Positions 10,801 to 25,730 of a stretch of 64,000 nucleotides of DNA are shown here, piece after piece. The position numbers and the translations under genes were made by a program. Origin of the DNA: Daphnia pulex (taxonomy: Eukaryota > Arthropoda > Branchiopoda > Diplostraca > Daphniidae); NCBI RefSeq assembly GCF_021134715.1, contig NC_060026.1:186001-250000 (forward strand), read 5' to 3'. The notes beneath the pieces are model-generated. The model did not search any database. It was not told where the DNA came from and saw only the letters and a program-made list of their open reading frames with translations. How positions within the stretch are numbered: position 1 is the stretch's first letter; every line of letters starts with the position of its first letter.

Positions 10801-13800
10801 ACCGGAGGCGGAATTATCGAGATGCTGTTTTTGACACTAGGACTACTACAACTCTTGGCCAGCATGGAAACGGGCCTGTGTTGCTGACCATTAACACCCG
10901 ACGTGCTGCTGCTGCCGATTTGACTGGGCAGCTGAACGAACGGCTGCGTCTGACAGCCGGACGAGACTTTAATTCCGCCGTGCTGCGAATGTCGCTTGTT
11001 GTTGTTGTTCTTGTCATCCCCCTTTTGCTCATCTTTTTTTATGGCTTCCGGCTTGTTGTTGATGTTGTTGTGCTGGCCGTTGAGGAAGAAAGCCAGACGG
11101 GCCTGGCGCAGCGCTTCGGGACTGCTGGGCGTCGTTGCAACAACAACAGTCGAGTTGTTGCCGGAATTGGACAGAGATGAAGTTGTTGTAGTCGATGGAG
11201 TTGGACTAGTCGTAATCACTTCCGGCGTTTGAACAACGGCGGGAATTGTTTTCACCGTTTCCTTGACGACGGCCGGCCCAGCAGCGTTGGTGGTCGATGA
11301 TGTCCGGCCAGCGAGTTGTCGTGGCTTCAAGGCCGTGCAAGCCTCGCACCACAAACGGGCGTCGCTGTTGACCAAAGTGCAAACCTGACACGCCCACCCG
11401 CCTGTTGTCGTTGTTGTTTTATTTAATTGTGGTTGCAGTTGTTGTTGTTGTTGTTTGGAGTAACCGTTGACTAGTGGCGATTTATCGTCTGCCGGACAAG
11501 AAATGGAAGGCGAATGTTTGGGTCGGGCACCTCCCGATCCAGCGACGGTGGCCACTTCCAATTTCGGATTGAAAATCGATTGTTGTTGTTGTTGTTGTGC
11601 TAATTCAGGCGATCCGGCCGGAACGGTAACTCTCAGCCTGGTGATGGTGTTGGTGTTGACGGCCTTGATTGAGGTCGACTCGTCCGACGTCTGCAACAAC
11701 CTGGAACTGCTGGCGCTGGTGGGTGGCGATGTTGTTGTTGTTGTTGTGACTTGACGATCAGCTGTTGGCACGTTGACAGTCCCAGCGCTGCAGCCGGGCG
11801 GTGGTGACTCCCTGGTGACTTGGCCATTGTAGGTGTGGCCCGTTTGACTATAATTAGCATCCGCCCGCTGCTGCTGTTCCAGCCTGGGCAACTCTGCCGT
11901 CGTCGTCTGCTTAGTCGCTGATGCTGGGCTATTGATAGACGAGACAGACGGAACAGGAGGAGCTGCTGCTGCTGATGGAGGCGACGACGAGTCCGTCAAA
12001 GAGTTGAACATGTGAATCAACTCCCGGGCGCATTTCTTGCCCAGCTGAGGCTGATGGATGTCGCCCGGCAGTGGCGGTGGCGCTGGATCCCTGGGCGGTA
12101 GCAAAGGAGGTGACTCGTCGTCTGGGACGTCGGCAACGGTGGGCAACAAATGGGAGGTGGTGGTGGGTGGTGGTGGGAGGACGGCCAGCAGTTGTCCGTT
12201 GCTGTGACTGTAAAACTTGTCGTCCTCCAATCGCCTCCGCTGGGATTCACGGGCTCTTTCCCGCTGGATGATTTCATTAGCTTCACGATCCAGCTGGCTG
12301 ATGTTGACCAGCAACGACTTGCGGTGATGTTGTTGTTGTTGTTGTTTGCCTTTGCTTCCATCGCTACTGCAGACGGAAGAAGATCCATCGCTCCGGGTTG
12401 ATCCGCCGGGACTGACGCCGTTCGACGAATGATTGGAGCGCATCGTGTTCGATTCCGGCGGATGAAGGAGGTGGTGATTGGCCACCAATCCCATGGCCCA
12501 GCTGCTGCACTCGTCCGTCACCGCCGGAAGAGCCGGAAGAGCCAGAAGAACAGGAGGAGGGGAATGATGGAGAATAGCCGCGTCCTTCCATTTGGATCGA
12601 GTCGCCGCGTTGGCGGATGAGTGGTGGTGATGCAACGGGCTGCTTCCGCTGATAATTCCGTTGCTTCCGCCGTGCTGATTCCGGCCTCGTTTGTACCACG
12701 GCTTGAGCGGAAGGGTCATCATATTACTTCCCCGGTGGGTGGGATAATCCATCGTCGATCCGGAAGCTTCCGCTTGTTGTTTATTGGCAGTAGAATCCAG
12801 CGGGCGGAGGACTCCGCCTTCCAGTTTGAGGATGTCGTTGTGCGGACAGTCGTTGTCGAATTTGTTCTGCTGGTACCGCAACACTTTGCTGCTGCTCCGC
12901 ACTTGGTTGTTCTCATCCAGCAGCAAATTGCAATTCAAGTCGTTGCTCCATTTGTTGTTCTCCACCGGAGGAGAAGCTTCCGGCGGAGTCGATTCCATCA
13001 GGTCGGGTAAAACCGGATGAGAAGGAGCGACGATGTTGAAGGTGTTGGTGGTGGTGGAATCCGGCGGAGAAGGGGCTTTCCTCTTGCCCGGCACGTGAGT
13101 GAATCCGCTGCCGGATGCGACGGATGAACTGGATCGATTGTGGGTGGAATGGCGGGACGAAGTGCCGGAATTGGGAGGAGGTGGTGGCGGTGGTTGAGGT
13201 GCCGGCCTCTTTTTCCTGGCCGTCGAATTGTTGTTGTTGTTGGTCTGCGACAACCTTTTGTTGTTGTTGCATTTGTTGTTGTCCGGCTGTTCTTCTCGAC
13301 TCCGCAGGATTTCATCCATCTGTTTCATCTGAGTCTCCCACTGGGTCCGCATGGCCCGGATGGCGTCACCCTCAATGTTGTTGTGTAGGTTGTTGCCCGG
13401 CAGGACCTTGTCGGTGGATTCATTGCTGCAGGCCATCAATCCATACTTGCGCCGGAGTGTCAGGGCCGCCACCGCTGGATCGTTGTTCTTATCGGTGGGT
13501 GTGCGGATGAAAGAGAAACTGTTGGTGCTGAGTGAGTCGCTGTTGTTGTCACTGCTGGCCAGCTGGCCACTAGATCCCGTCATCATGGACGGATGATGAC
13601 GTAATCGACGACTAACGACTGGACTATTTTCGACGCTGTGCGACCGGCTGCCAGCAGCGCCACCGCCACCACCTCCGCCGTAAACAGCCGCAGAAGAAAA
13701 CGGACGGATGGATGACGATGACGGCCGATGGCTGTTGTTGTTGTTTCGCCGGAACCAACGAGCCCAAATGCTTGAAATCCCTCCGCCTCCTCCACTGTTG

Positions 13801-15414
13801 GAATCCTGATGATAACAAAAGAAGAAATGAATCCATCAGTTGAGAGATAACAATGGGAATACAACGGACGGCCATCAAAATGGAAGGAAAAACGGGCCGT
13901 GTGTGCAGTTCTATTTCCAGACTCGTCTCAAGATGGAAACGGAATTTTTTCAAACGTGTTGGTGGGGAAATAGCCCCCGGGGGAAAAAACATTTGAAAAA
14001 TCTGCGCGCGGGCGCGAAAATAACAAAAATTTAAAAATACTAAAAAAAAAGAACCGGGAAATTTGAAATTCCAACGACCACCCGCAATTTAGTAGGTCGC
14101 GCCAACTCCAAACCCAAATAGAAGAGGATGGGTATTATAAATATCAAACTCGACTAGAAATTTCTAAAAAAGTTCCAGTTTACGTCGAAACTGGAATAAA
14201 AGAAACTGGACCAACCACTTTGATTTCTCTTGTGAAAATTTGGCACACATTTGAAATTGGCGCCAATAATTAAAATTGCAATTGAATTAAATATCAACTC
14301 ACTTTGATGTGATTGACGTTGTTAAGGGAAGAAGAGGCGCTGCCGTGTTGATTGCCCAGGCTGCTGAGGTTGACGGTGCTGGACTGGAGTAGTGAGAGAT
14401 CGGCAGCGCTGCTGGACCGACTGTTGCAATTGCTGTTGACGGACTGCTGCTGGCGCTGACGACGGGCGTGATAGTGATGCGAATGAAATAATTCAGACGA
14501 CCCACCACAACCGACTGAGCCGTTGCTGTTGTTGTTGTTGCTGGCCGGTTGGACGACAGCCAAACTGGGATCGGAGAAACCTCGACTGACTGCCGACGGT
14601 TGGAGGGCCGTCCATTGTGCGGGTACGGGGGACATTCCATCACGTCCCGGCCGAATCTCGTGACGACTGGGCTCCTGATTCTTGACGATGGCTGCGGCGG
14701 CTGTTGAGGGAGGCTGCCCGTTGTGTTGGTTGACGTTGTTGTTGCCCTGTGACCTCATCATCATGTCGGGCTGCTGCTGCTGAGACTGGCCCTTGGCGCT
14801 CATTGGCCAGCTCTGCTCATCCCCCTGCAATAAGAGACAGACAGCAAAGGTCAGGTGTGATGGGGTCAGCCTCCCTCATCCGCAATTTGATCCATCCATT
14901 TCCGATTTCTTTCAATTTTTTCCAAATTTCGGCAGACGGCCAATCCAATCAACTCGTATCTTATAATCATTTCCCAGAGTTATGTGTGTCTGGTCACCAT
15001 CCGTCAAATATTTACAATTTCGACAATAATCGAAATTCCCTGGACGACATCCAGTGACCTGGGCCAACTGGATTTCCTCTCAATTCTCATTCGATTTTTT
15101 CAAATAGAAAATTCGACAGGCAAAATAAAAAGAAATGGCGCATCAGCACAAAATAGAAAACTGACCTGAGCCGAGAGGATGGAATTCCAGTTTGAATTCC
15201 ATTCCTTATTCTCTTTACTGCTGCTGCTGCGATGGTGCTGGCTGGCCCGGCTGGATTGGTGCTGTCCCGACGACCGGTTGGCCGATTGATTCATTTGCTG
15301 TTGTTGTTGCTGTTGTTGTTGGAGAAGAAGAAGTTGACGGGCGATTTTAGGTCGTGCTCCCAATTGTTGGCCACTGCTGCTGGACGCCGAGCCGCCCGAA
15401 TAAGACGACGACAT
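7814..15414 (-). CDS. RBCK1: HOIL-1/RBCK1-like RBR E3 ubiquitin ligase, 2062 aa
   Basis: Ten exons: 15414-15166, 14824-14303, 13805-10571, 10511-9701, 9518-8992, 8930-8705, 8631-8520, 8439-8158, 8097-7954, 7894-7814; they join in frame to 6189 nt. The first 1330 residues are low-complexity (Q, N, S, P runs from CAA/AAC repeats) and hold one RanBP2-type zinc finger ([10 protein letters not shown], about 1060-1085). Then come a helix resembling the LUBAC-tethering motif ([20 protein letters not shown], about 1347), a ubiquitin-like domain (about 1607-1690), RING1 (FDCPVCL, about 1828), IBR and RING2. RING2 keeps the catalytic-type Cys in GCDWVRC and the HOIL-1-specific C-terminal Cys/His cluster ([19 protein letters not shown]). 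Human HOIL-1 is 510 aa with the zinc finger between UBL and RBR; here it is N-terminal. The expected role is ester-linked or linear-ubiquitin-complex ubiquitination in the cytosol. Confidence 0.88.
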
Positions 15415-17718
15415 TTTATTTCTCCTGGAAATAATCTCTCTTAATACTGTTTAAATGGCTTATCGCCTATTACAGTAGCAGGTCCTCCTCTTGCCCGTTT
15501 TTACTTCTTAACTGTCGGGACAACCACGCACGCGGTCGAAATAAAACTGGGACAACTGGACGCCAGTCAAAAAAATCTTCTTATGGAAATGTAACGGAAT
15601 TGAACCATTCAAAAAGGTGTGCTGGGCCAATTTCTCTCTTTTCCGCCCGCCTCAATGGACACACACACAAACACACACACAAGAAATCACGCGGGACACG
15701 AGTCGAGCAGCTTCACGCGCGTACGGGAGCCAAACGGAGACTGTGCAGCAGCAGCAATACAGGGGAGACTAGAAACTATTGCGGGAATATAATCCGACCA
15801 GAGTAGAGAGAGAGTTGCATGGGGAAATGTGTGTGTGAGCCAGTGCCAAAGATAGCGCATAGCTGCTGCTGCTGGACGGGACCCGGGCTTCAACCATCTT
15901 TTCTTTTTCTTTTTGGAAAAGAATGGACGACGATTTAGTCGCATTGAATAATCATTTCGGCGGCTCTACCTGATGATATAGGGAAATTGACTTTTGGGTT
16001 TTGGTTGGCTATGCAAGGCCATCCGAGTCCCTTTTTAAAAACCAGTTTTACTAATAGGAAATGTGTGACGAACATTATTTTTGTATGAGAAATGTGTTGG
16101 GAGAAACAGCTGAAGGCTAAACGCGTTATTATAATACGCACGTTGGCTGATATTTACTACTAGACTCTCTCTTGTTTGGTTTTATTTCGCCAACGTCCTT
16201 CTATTTTGTATAGAGCTGCTGGACGCGGAATCTATCGAATGTCTAAAATGCCTCTGCATTAAATATCGGTCGCTCTCTCTGCTGCTAGCTGCTAGCTGCT
16301 GCCCAGTCCCGGACCTTAAAAGGTGCACAACGCCTTCGGCCACCTTTATCGAACTCTATTTCACTTCCTTCTAAATTTTCGACTAAACCCAAACCCAACA
16401 AATATTTTTCTTTTAACTTTTTTCGTCGGCCCACCTTTTCGCACAATTAAATTTGGCCAGTCGGTGAATTTTCACTTTGGCCAACACAAGCGATACATCA
16501 TCGGGAGTTGAATATCATTTCAAATGACGTGGTGATTGGCTGTAAAAATCGGCAAAACGGACCACCTTCGATTTGATCAAAAAGCCAAAAAAGAAGAAGA
16601 TAAAAGTGACGAGCGCCAAAGAGAAAACGAAGATGATTTCACCTCTCAGATGACATCATTTCCTTTTTGCTTGTGCAGGAAAAAATTTACACCAAAACAT
16701 TTATTTTTTTATTTTTTTCGGCAAATTTATTTCATTTTATTCCGTCAGGGGCGGATGGACGACTCCACGCTGGGCCATACACTTGTTCGCGCACAACAAG
16801 GAAATAACTAAAAATATTTTTGGCCCAAGTTTTCCCTTTTTTTCTACTCGCCAATGTATTCGACTTTCTTCGTCATTATTCGGCGTCCTCCAACATTCTT
16901 TTCGGCTGTGCCCACGCACTTTTGGCCTGCAGGGACCTGCTAGTTTATATATTACGGAATCCGTGTAGCTACAATAATCATGACAAAACGAAAAAATCAC
17001 GACGGGAACGCCCCGATTGCTATCTCATCGATTGCCTTAATTAGGTAATCACGCCAACGTGGCGAAATAAAAAAAAAAAAACAGAAAACAAGGTTTGGTT
17101 GAAACCAAATCACTCTCAATCTCTTTCCTTGTCTATCCACTTTCTCTTTTTTCTTTTTAAAAAAAATTTCTTTTAGTATAATTCAAAATTCGCTCGCTAG
17201 ATGGAACCTTTGTTGTGGCGCAGTGTCGTCTGCTCTGAGAAATCGTTTGAGTTTTACGTTTATTCAAACTTGAAGCACTTTCGACCATGAATAACTGGGA
17301 AAAAGTATAATTTCTTATTTAGAAATGATAAATTTGGTCATATTAATACTCTCAATTTATGATTTATAGTTGGTGAATAATGTCGAACCAGGTCGAATCA
17401 AACGGAAGTCGACGTTCAACGGAAGTGATACTGGCACATGTTTCCTGCTGTGTGTTTTCCACTTTGACAAACTTTGTGGTCGATGACATTACCAAAGCAA
17501 TGTAAACTCGAACCGCTATCAATTGATCTGCACCACAAGGCTCAGCTCAAAGCAAGCTGGTGAACAATAGTGGAAGGTGTGGCATTTGTTTCTCAAAAAC
17601 AAAACCGATCAGCTCAAAGTTTTCGTCCCAGTTTTTTTAACTGGACTGACTTTTTCGTTTCTCTAATGTTGTTCAGTTTTGTTACAGAAAATCAACTTTC
17701 AACACTAGTCATCTGAAA
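15415..17718. promoter_or_regulatory. Divergent promoter region between RBCK1-like and receptor kinase genes
   Basis: This 2.3-kb stretch separates two head-to-head genes and must hold both promoters. Visible: a CA microsatellite at about 15659-15683, a CTGCTAG-rich repeat near 16278-16303, and at 17197-17234 a CTAGATGG followed by TCGTCTGCT, a pair also found before the gene at 22650. No supported coding exon. Confidence 0.55.
15659..15683. repeat. CA microsatellite
   Basis: An interrupted (CA)n run just upstream of the RBCK1-like start, probably in its promoter or 5' UTR. Confidence 0.8.
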
Positions 17719-20700
17719 ATGTATCGGCAATCAGACCTGGTCTTGTTGGTGATCTTGCTCGGACAATGCTGCCAACCACTCTTGGGTAAAAATGTGTGCA
17801 AAAATAATTTTCCTACCTTGCGTGAAATTCATGTTGACATTCACAGTTGGGGGAGTCGAAGTAACACAGTTACCTCAACGAGTGCAACTGGGTATTCCAC
17901 TGGAGATCGTTTGCCGTGCCGAGCAGAGAGCCGGGCAACCCGTAGTTTTATCATGGCGATGGATAGCTAACGGTGTAGTCGTCAATCTCGACCATAATCG
18001 CCTACCACCAGGTAAAATGAATAGGGGAAATCATTGTTTCATACTGTCACCATAAACAGACGTTTTTAATTATTATAGGAGCTGAAAAGATAGTAAATGG
18101 TGTTCTGAATTCCGGCCCCAGTTCCATCGCGTCTGTCGTCAGTCGCATCCGGTGGACTACAGTCCCAAAAGAAGCTTCGGGCATCTACCAGTGTCGAAAT
18201 TTGAACAGCGCCAACCAGCTGACAAGCAACACCACCTTGACTGTCTCTAGTAACTAATAACTTATTAAGCTAAATATTATTTGATTTTTTTAAAATCTCA
18301 ATCCTTGTTTTGGCTTTTCAGCTTCGACCCTGAATGGCGATGATAATCGTGGGATGCGCGAATTCCACGATCGGACAAGAGACGTCCACATTTTCACGAG
18401 AGGATCGACTTTCAATTTGACGTGCTATAATGGTGACGCATTCGGTCAGGTGGAATGGCTCGGACCTTACAGAATGGAGGAGGATGCTTACTATCACCGC
18501 GAAAAAGTGACCATTTGATTGTATTTCATTTAAAGTTTTTGAAATTAAACTCGGGTATGTTGTCCATTTTTAAAATGTTTCCTTAACAGGAAACACCCCC
18601 AAGATTTCGGTGGATAAAAAAACTCGAATTCGGCGATTACTCCGAGTCCACCTCTATTCTGATTGTCCAGAACGCCAGTTATTTGGACACGGGCTATTAC
18701 ACCTGCTACAATAAAGATAACCTGAACGACATTTATTACCGTCAATTTGTTTACGTCGAAGGTGCGATAAATATAACTGAGTGGGTATTTAAGCTTTGCT
18801 TGACTAATAATTCTGTTCAATTTTCTCAACTAAATAGATCCTGAACATTTGATACTTCCACCGGCCATGCAGCCCGCGGGACCCAATCGAGACTTGCGAG
18901 TCATTGGCCATTATTCAGAATCCAATGTTCAGGTTGGCTGTGGCCCGACTCATCCATCCGTTCGGGTCATCCTCAAAAAATTCGACGACGACAATAAAGT
19001 GACTTGTTAGCTCGTACATCAAATGTTTCACATTTGTTATAAACCAGCACATTGAAATATCCGTTAGATAATCGCCTCCTCTGAAGTACCCGACGATCCC
19101 AAAAGTGACTGGAGTTTCAATCCCTTGGAAGGATTCCGGATCAAGATCGTCGATTCGTGGGAGATGAAAGGCCAACACCAATGCGAGGCGACGTGGCCTA
19201 AATCACTCAAGAAGAGCATTTCTATGAAATTCAAAATAAAAATTCAGGGTATGTATGCCAAAATGTTCAAACATTTTGTATAATTGATTCCTTATTCCTC
19301 TTTTTCACTTGACACAGGAGTGCAAGTATTGACCAATGTTGATAATTCCACTCCGATCGTAGAGGGAGATCAAATCACTTTGACGTGTCGCAGTAAAAAC
19401 AAAGACGCGATGAACCTAGCCTGGCGATGGTTGCCCGCTGTTTCTCCGCCTAACCAGACGATCAATTCTTTCATGGAAATCAGCTCAGCTAGTCTCCCAG
19501 CCGGTATACCACTTAACCTCCCATTTCTATAGTCTTTTAATTAGTTTTCATTGGGTTTGATTGTAAATGATTCAAATTGACAGGTGGGAAAGGTTATTCC
19601 CTGCCGTTCGAGGATGAAACCAGCCCCCAGGAATACCCACCACCTTTGGGAACGTTCCAGGTACACCGATTGAATTGGACCAACATCCCGATGGAAGCCA
19701 AAGGAATATACCAGTGCTACGACGCCAATAATTTGAATATTCCCGTCAGCAACGTCACAGTGAATGTCGCTAGTATAAATAAGAGTCATTGGAATGATGT
19801 CACAGAGCTGATTTGATTCAATTTGAATTTTGTCACTAGGTTCTATGGCACCGTTTATAGTTAATGCGGATGATGAACCTAAAGACGTTGATCTGAGAAG
19901 CGAATTTTCACTTGAATGCCGGGACACTGCCGCCGTCCCAAAGCCCAGAGTCCAGTGGTTCATGAGAATTGTAAAATCCATCATTTATTTTATTTTGAAA
20001 AATCCTTGTGTCACATTCTCAATTTCGTAAACAGGGAAACCATTCGGCTGAAGAAATCCTGGACGACGGACGGACCAAGTACCACGACATTAACACGACG
20101 GATGACAGACGCAACAGCGTCCTCATCGTTTACTACGCCAGCACCGACATCACCTACTTTTGCAAGTTCAGCAACTTTCAAGGATCGAAGGAAAAGTATT
20201 TCCACGTCAAAGTTCACGGACTGGGAGCCGGAATCATCTCCGCCATCGCTATCGTAGTAGCCTTCATAGTCGTTGGCTTCATCCTGCTCGCCCTCTTCCT
20301 TAAAAGTTCCTTCCAACAAAAGGTTGTGCCTCATTGCAGTTGAAAATGTCATGGGAATTCACTTGAAGTTTAAAATTGTCCAATTGATTCGAGTGCAGAA
20401 AGTCTATCAAGAGTTGATTAACAACCGTTTGAAGCTCCTGGAAGGCAATTTGGAAAGAATTAATCCCGACTCGCCTTTGGAGGACCAACTGGACCTTTTG
20501 CCCTACGACAACAAATACGAATTCCCCTCCAATCATCTGGTTCTTGGTGAGTCTTGGACGAAAAGCCAGTGAAATTGTTCATTTAATCAGAATATTCATT
20601 GAAATAGGGAGACAATTGGGTGCCGGGCAGTTTGGTCGTGTCGTTCAAGCTAAAGCCGTGGGTATGGGCCCTGGGAACAGCAAAGTCGCTGTGAAAATGG

Positions 20701-22207
20701 TCAAGTCAGCCCTGGACAACACTGGACTGACGTCGCTGGCGTCTGAGCTCAAGATCCTGATCCATCTGGGCTTCCATTTGAACGTCGTGAGTCTTCTAGG
20801 AGCCTGCACCAAAAATCTCATCAAAGGCGAGTTGATGGTCATCGTGGAATTCTGCGCCTACGGCAACTTGCAGGACTTTTTGATGACCAATCGCAGCCAT
20901 TTCATGAACGAACTGGACGAAGAAGGTGATCCCTCACCCGTCTGTCAACAGTAAGTCGACCCAACCCGCATTCAAATGTTTGAAATGAGCCGCTTGATAA
21001 AGATGATGAATGATAGGAAAGCTGCGCCTCAGCTGGTGCCTCAATTGATTCAAAATATTCATAACATGAATTTGAGCTCGACGCCGGAGGAAAGCGCTGC
21101 CAAACCGACCCCACCTGCTCAAGTTCCCAGCGGCAACAACAGTTCGGATTACAAGCCTCGCTACTGGTCGCCCAACAGCAGCAAGAAGGAGGAGTCCCGC
21201 AGTCCGATCGTCTGCACTCACGACCTGATTGAATGGTCCTACCAAATCGCCTGCGGAATGAACTACTTGACTAAGCGAAAGGTTAAAACACTGTCGTTTA
21301 AATTGGTAAAGATAGCTCTGTGACATTTATTTTTACCCCAAGGTGTTGCACGGAGATTTGGCGGCCCGTAATGTTCTGCTGGCCGACGACAACATTGTCA
21401 AGATCGCCGATTTCGGACTGTCGCGCCAAGTCTACAAGAATTGCAACTACCAGAAACAAGGACAAGAAGCTCTGCCTGTCAAGTGGATGGCCATTGAATC
21501 TCTGGTCGATCGAGTCTTTTCTTCCAAGTCGGATGTTTGGTCCTATGGCGTGACCATTTGGGAACTCTTTTCACTCAGCAAACAACCCTATCCAGGTATA
21601 CTGTTGTTCAATTTTAGTTGCTTTCAAAATGAATTATTTTTATGTTTGGACAGAGGTGAATGAACTGGCGGAATTGATCCGCTTTCTGCAAAGTGGCCAG
21701 CGGATGGAGAGACCGGAATTGATGCCCAGAGTCATCGGCAACGTCATGGCGGATTGCTGGAAGCACAATCAGGAAGAGAGGTTGACATTTGCTCAATTGG
21801 AGGAGATTTTGGGCGAGATGGTGACTCCAATCATTCGCCAACGTTTCGCCGGTGCGGAGGAGGTGGAAGAAACGAATAATTACATGCAAATGAACAAAGA
21901 AACTGATGGGCACAGTAATGCTGGGGCAGCAGAGTCCATGCCCGACTATTTAAGGATGAACAGCACTGGCAAACGAGAAGATTCTCCACCATCAAATGCT
22001 CCCACTTCATCACAGCCTCCGAATGTCCCTCTCAAATTGTATCCGAAGTTGAGTGTGACGAATTACATCAACACCAGCACAGAAATCAACACACCTCCGC
22101 AAACGCCGATGGCTTACGCCAATATCGGAGGACATGCGCCCTTGTCTCCCACAGAGAGTCTTGCAGACACCAACTACTTAGCCATGTTACCTGCCGGACA
22201 AGTTTGA
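17719..22207 (+). CDS. VEGFR/PDGFR-like receptor tyrosine kinase, 1152 aa
   Basis: Sixteen exons: 17719-17785, 17847-18011, 18079-18249, 18322-18506, 18590-18761, 18838-18998, 19068-19248, 19318-19503, 19584-19772, 19840-19970, 20035-20322, 20399-20546, 20608-20950, 21017-21281, 21343-21595, 21654-22207 (3459 nt in frame). A signal peptide (LVLLVILLGQCC) is followed by several Ig-like domains with YxC motifs (GIYQC, GYYTC), a transmembrane helix (about 599-625), then a split kinase: GAGQFG loop (about 684), VAVKM, a 90-residue insert, HGDLAARN (about 886), ADFGLSR and PVKWMAIESL. HGD replaces the more common HRD. The insert and Ig ectodomain place it with the VEGFR/PDGFR class (Pvr-like in arthropods), acting at the plasma membrane in growth, migration or haemocyte signalling. 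The ligand is not visible. Confidence 0.92.
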
Positions 22208-22649
22208 AATATTTGTTTCTTTTCCCATTCATTCCCGCCAATGTATCTGCCGTGTTGCGTCACCATTAAGCATTCGTCGTGTCTCCTCTGTTTCATGTTT
22301 TTTCCCAATTTTCTTGATGTCGGTGTATTATGGAGTATGTTATAATGACTAAATTGATGGTGTATTTAAAATCTCTGACGATTACAAACAGCCACCATTG
22401 CAGTAATAAATTAAAATAGATAAACGCACAAATTTGACAGTAAAATTGGAAAAATTCACGAGGCAATTTTACATGGTTGACGGCAGAACAAATGTCTAGC
22501 AAATTTTATAGTCATCATCTCAATGAAATCGGATCGAAAGAAATTCAAAATAAAAAATTAAGTGTTGAGAAATAACTCCGCTAGATGGAAGAAAATCGAA
22601 TCGTCTGCTCACTTGTTTATTATTCCTCGTGTCCTTTACCAGTCAAATC
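22208..22649. promoter_or_regulatory. Receptor 3' UTR and promoter of the pseudouridine synthase
   Basis: It contains an AATAAA (about 22405) for the upstream gene and, at 22581-22609, CTAGATGG followed by TCGTCTGCT about 45 bp before the next ATG. The same pair occurs upstream of the receptor gene. Confidence 0.5.
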
Positions 22650-23819
22650 ATGCCGATTTCGCTGAGATTTTACAGTAGTTTAATCAAATGCAGCCGGCAG
22701 AATTATAGTTCAATCAGAAAAACCAAACCGAAAATACAATTAGAGTCGGAAGAAGTTCGTGAGTCGAAGCCTGTTCATGTGCTGCGTAATCCTTATCCAT
22801 GGAAAACCAAGGAGCAATTTGTTGACCATTTAGCCGCAAATGTAATATACAACAAAGGTAATTTGTGGCTACATTCGATTCTTTAACCGCAATGACGGTA
22901 TTCATCTTTTTTTTTATTCAGATGGACTTGTAGCCATCAACAAACCATATGGGGTGCCACTGATGAAAAGTGGGTTAACAACCGGCCACAATGAAAGCCT
23001 CTTCTCAATAGACGAGGTGCTGATTCCATTGGCCTCTAAACTCAATGTAGAAAAACTCTTGCCAGCCAAATCGGTTGAGAGGTTTGCGAGTGGAATTTCC
23101 TTATTCACTTGCCAGGACGAGAAAGTAGTTGACAAAATTAGGCAGTGCTACAACACAAACAAGTTGAGAAAAATCCATACATTCAAATATTTGGCGGTAA
23201 CCATTGGAGAACCCAAACCCTCTGAATCCAAAGGCACTGTTGGGATGGGGCTTTTTGAGCACAAGGATTTAACACGAAAACTGGTAATACCCTTAGTTCC
23301 TTCACATAAACTCTCTTTGTGATCATAATTCTTATTTTTCAACAGCCTGTCATCATGAAAGAATACAGCAAGAAGAAAGTAGCTGAAAACCTTGTCCAGG
23401 AGTACAAAATAAACTACAAAACGTTATCCCATGGAGATGGACCTTGCAGTCTGGTGGAAATCAATGTCTCGTCCGTCAAAAATCACTTTTTGCGTGTGTA
23501 CTTTGCCCACCTGTTCTCACCTATTCTTGGAGATCACATATTCGGCAATCGCGTTCAAGAAATCAAAGGCAAACGTTTAACCATCAGCCCCGTTCAAGCT
23601 GACTACTTGTCAAACTTTCAGAAAATCCCTGCAGCCATTTTAGCTCGACTTAAGGTGGTTGAAAGTGGATCAGTACCCAATTGTCTTCATCTAAGTCAAA
23701 TTAATCTGGCAAATTTCGCCAGTCGAAATTCAAATTTAGTTCTTAAAGCTGAACCTCCTCCTGGTTTTCAGTTCATCTGTGAGACCTTTGGTTTAAATTT
23801 GCCCAACTCTAATGAATGA
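22650..23819 (+). CDS. RluA-family pseudouridine synthase, mitochondrial RPUSD3/4-like
   Basis: Three exons (22650-22857, 22922-23283, 23346-23819) encode 347 aa. The N terminus is rich in Ser, Arg and Lys with few acids, as in a mitochondrial targeting sequence. The core starts DGLVAINKPYGVP, the RluA motif I. Motif II, normally HRLD-x-x-TSG with the catalytic Asp, reads SVERFASGISLF and lacks that Asp. Later LRVYFAHLFSPILGDHIFG matches motif III. The family modifies rRNA, tRNA and mitochondrial mRNA; this member may be catalytically dead or use another residue. It is close to RPUSD3/RPUSD4 but I cannot choose. The ATG at 22650 is preferred over a GTG in the same frame 21 bp upstream. Confidence 0.8.
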
Positions 23820-23899
23820 CAACTTTTGTAAATAAATTTATAGTAAAAACATTTGTTTTGTTAACAACTCAGTGTATATGTCAAAGTAAGTTACAATTT

Positions 23900-25730
<1,831 letters not shown>

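Noticed and set aside
8098-13592. Plus-strand open frames opposite the RBCK1-like exons
   Set aside because: They are shadows of the GC-biased, repeat-rich minus-strand coding sequence; the minus strand has the domains and the consistent splice phases.
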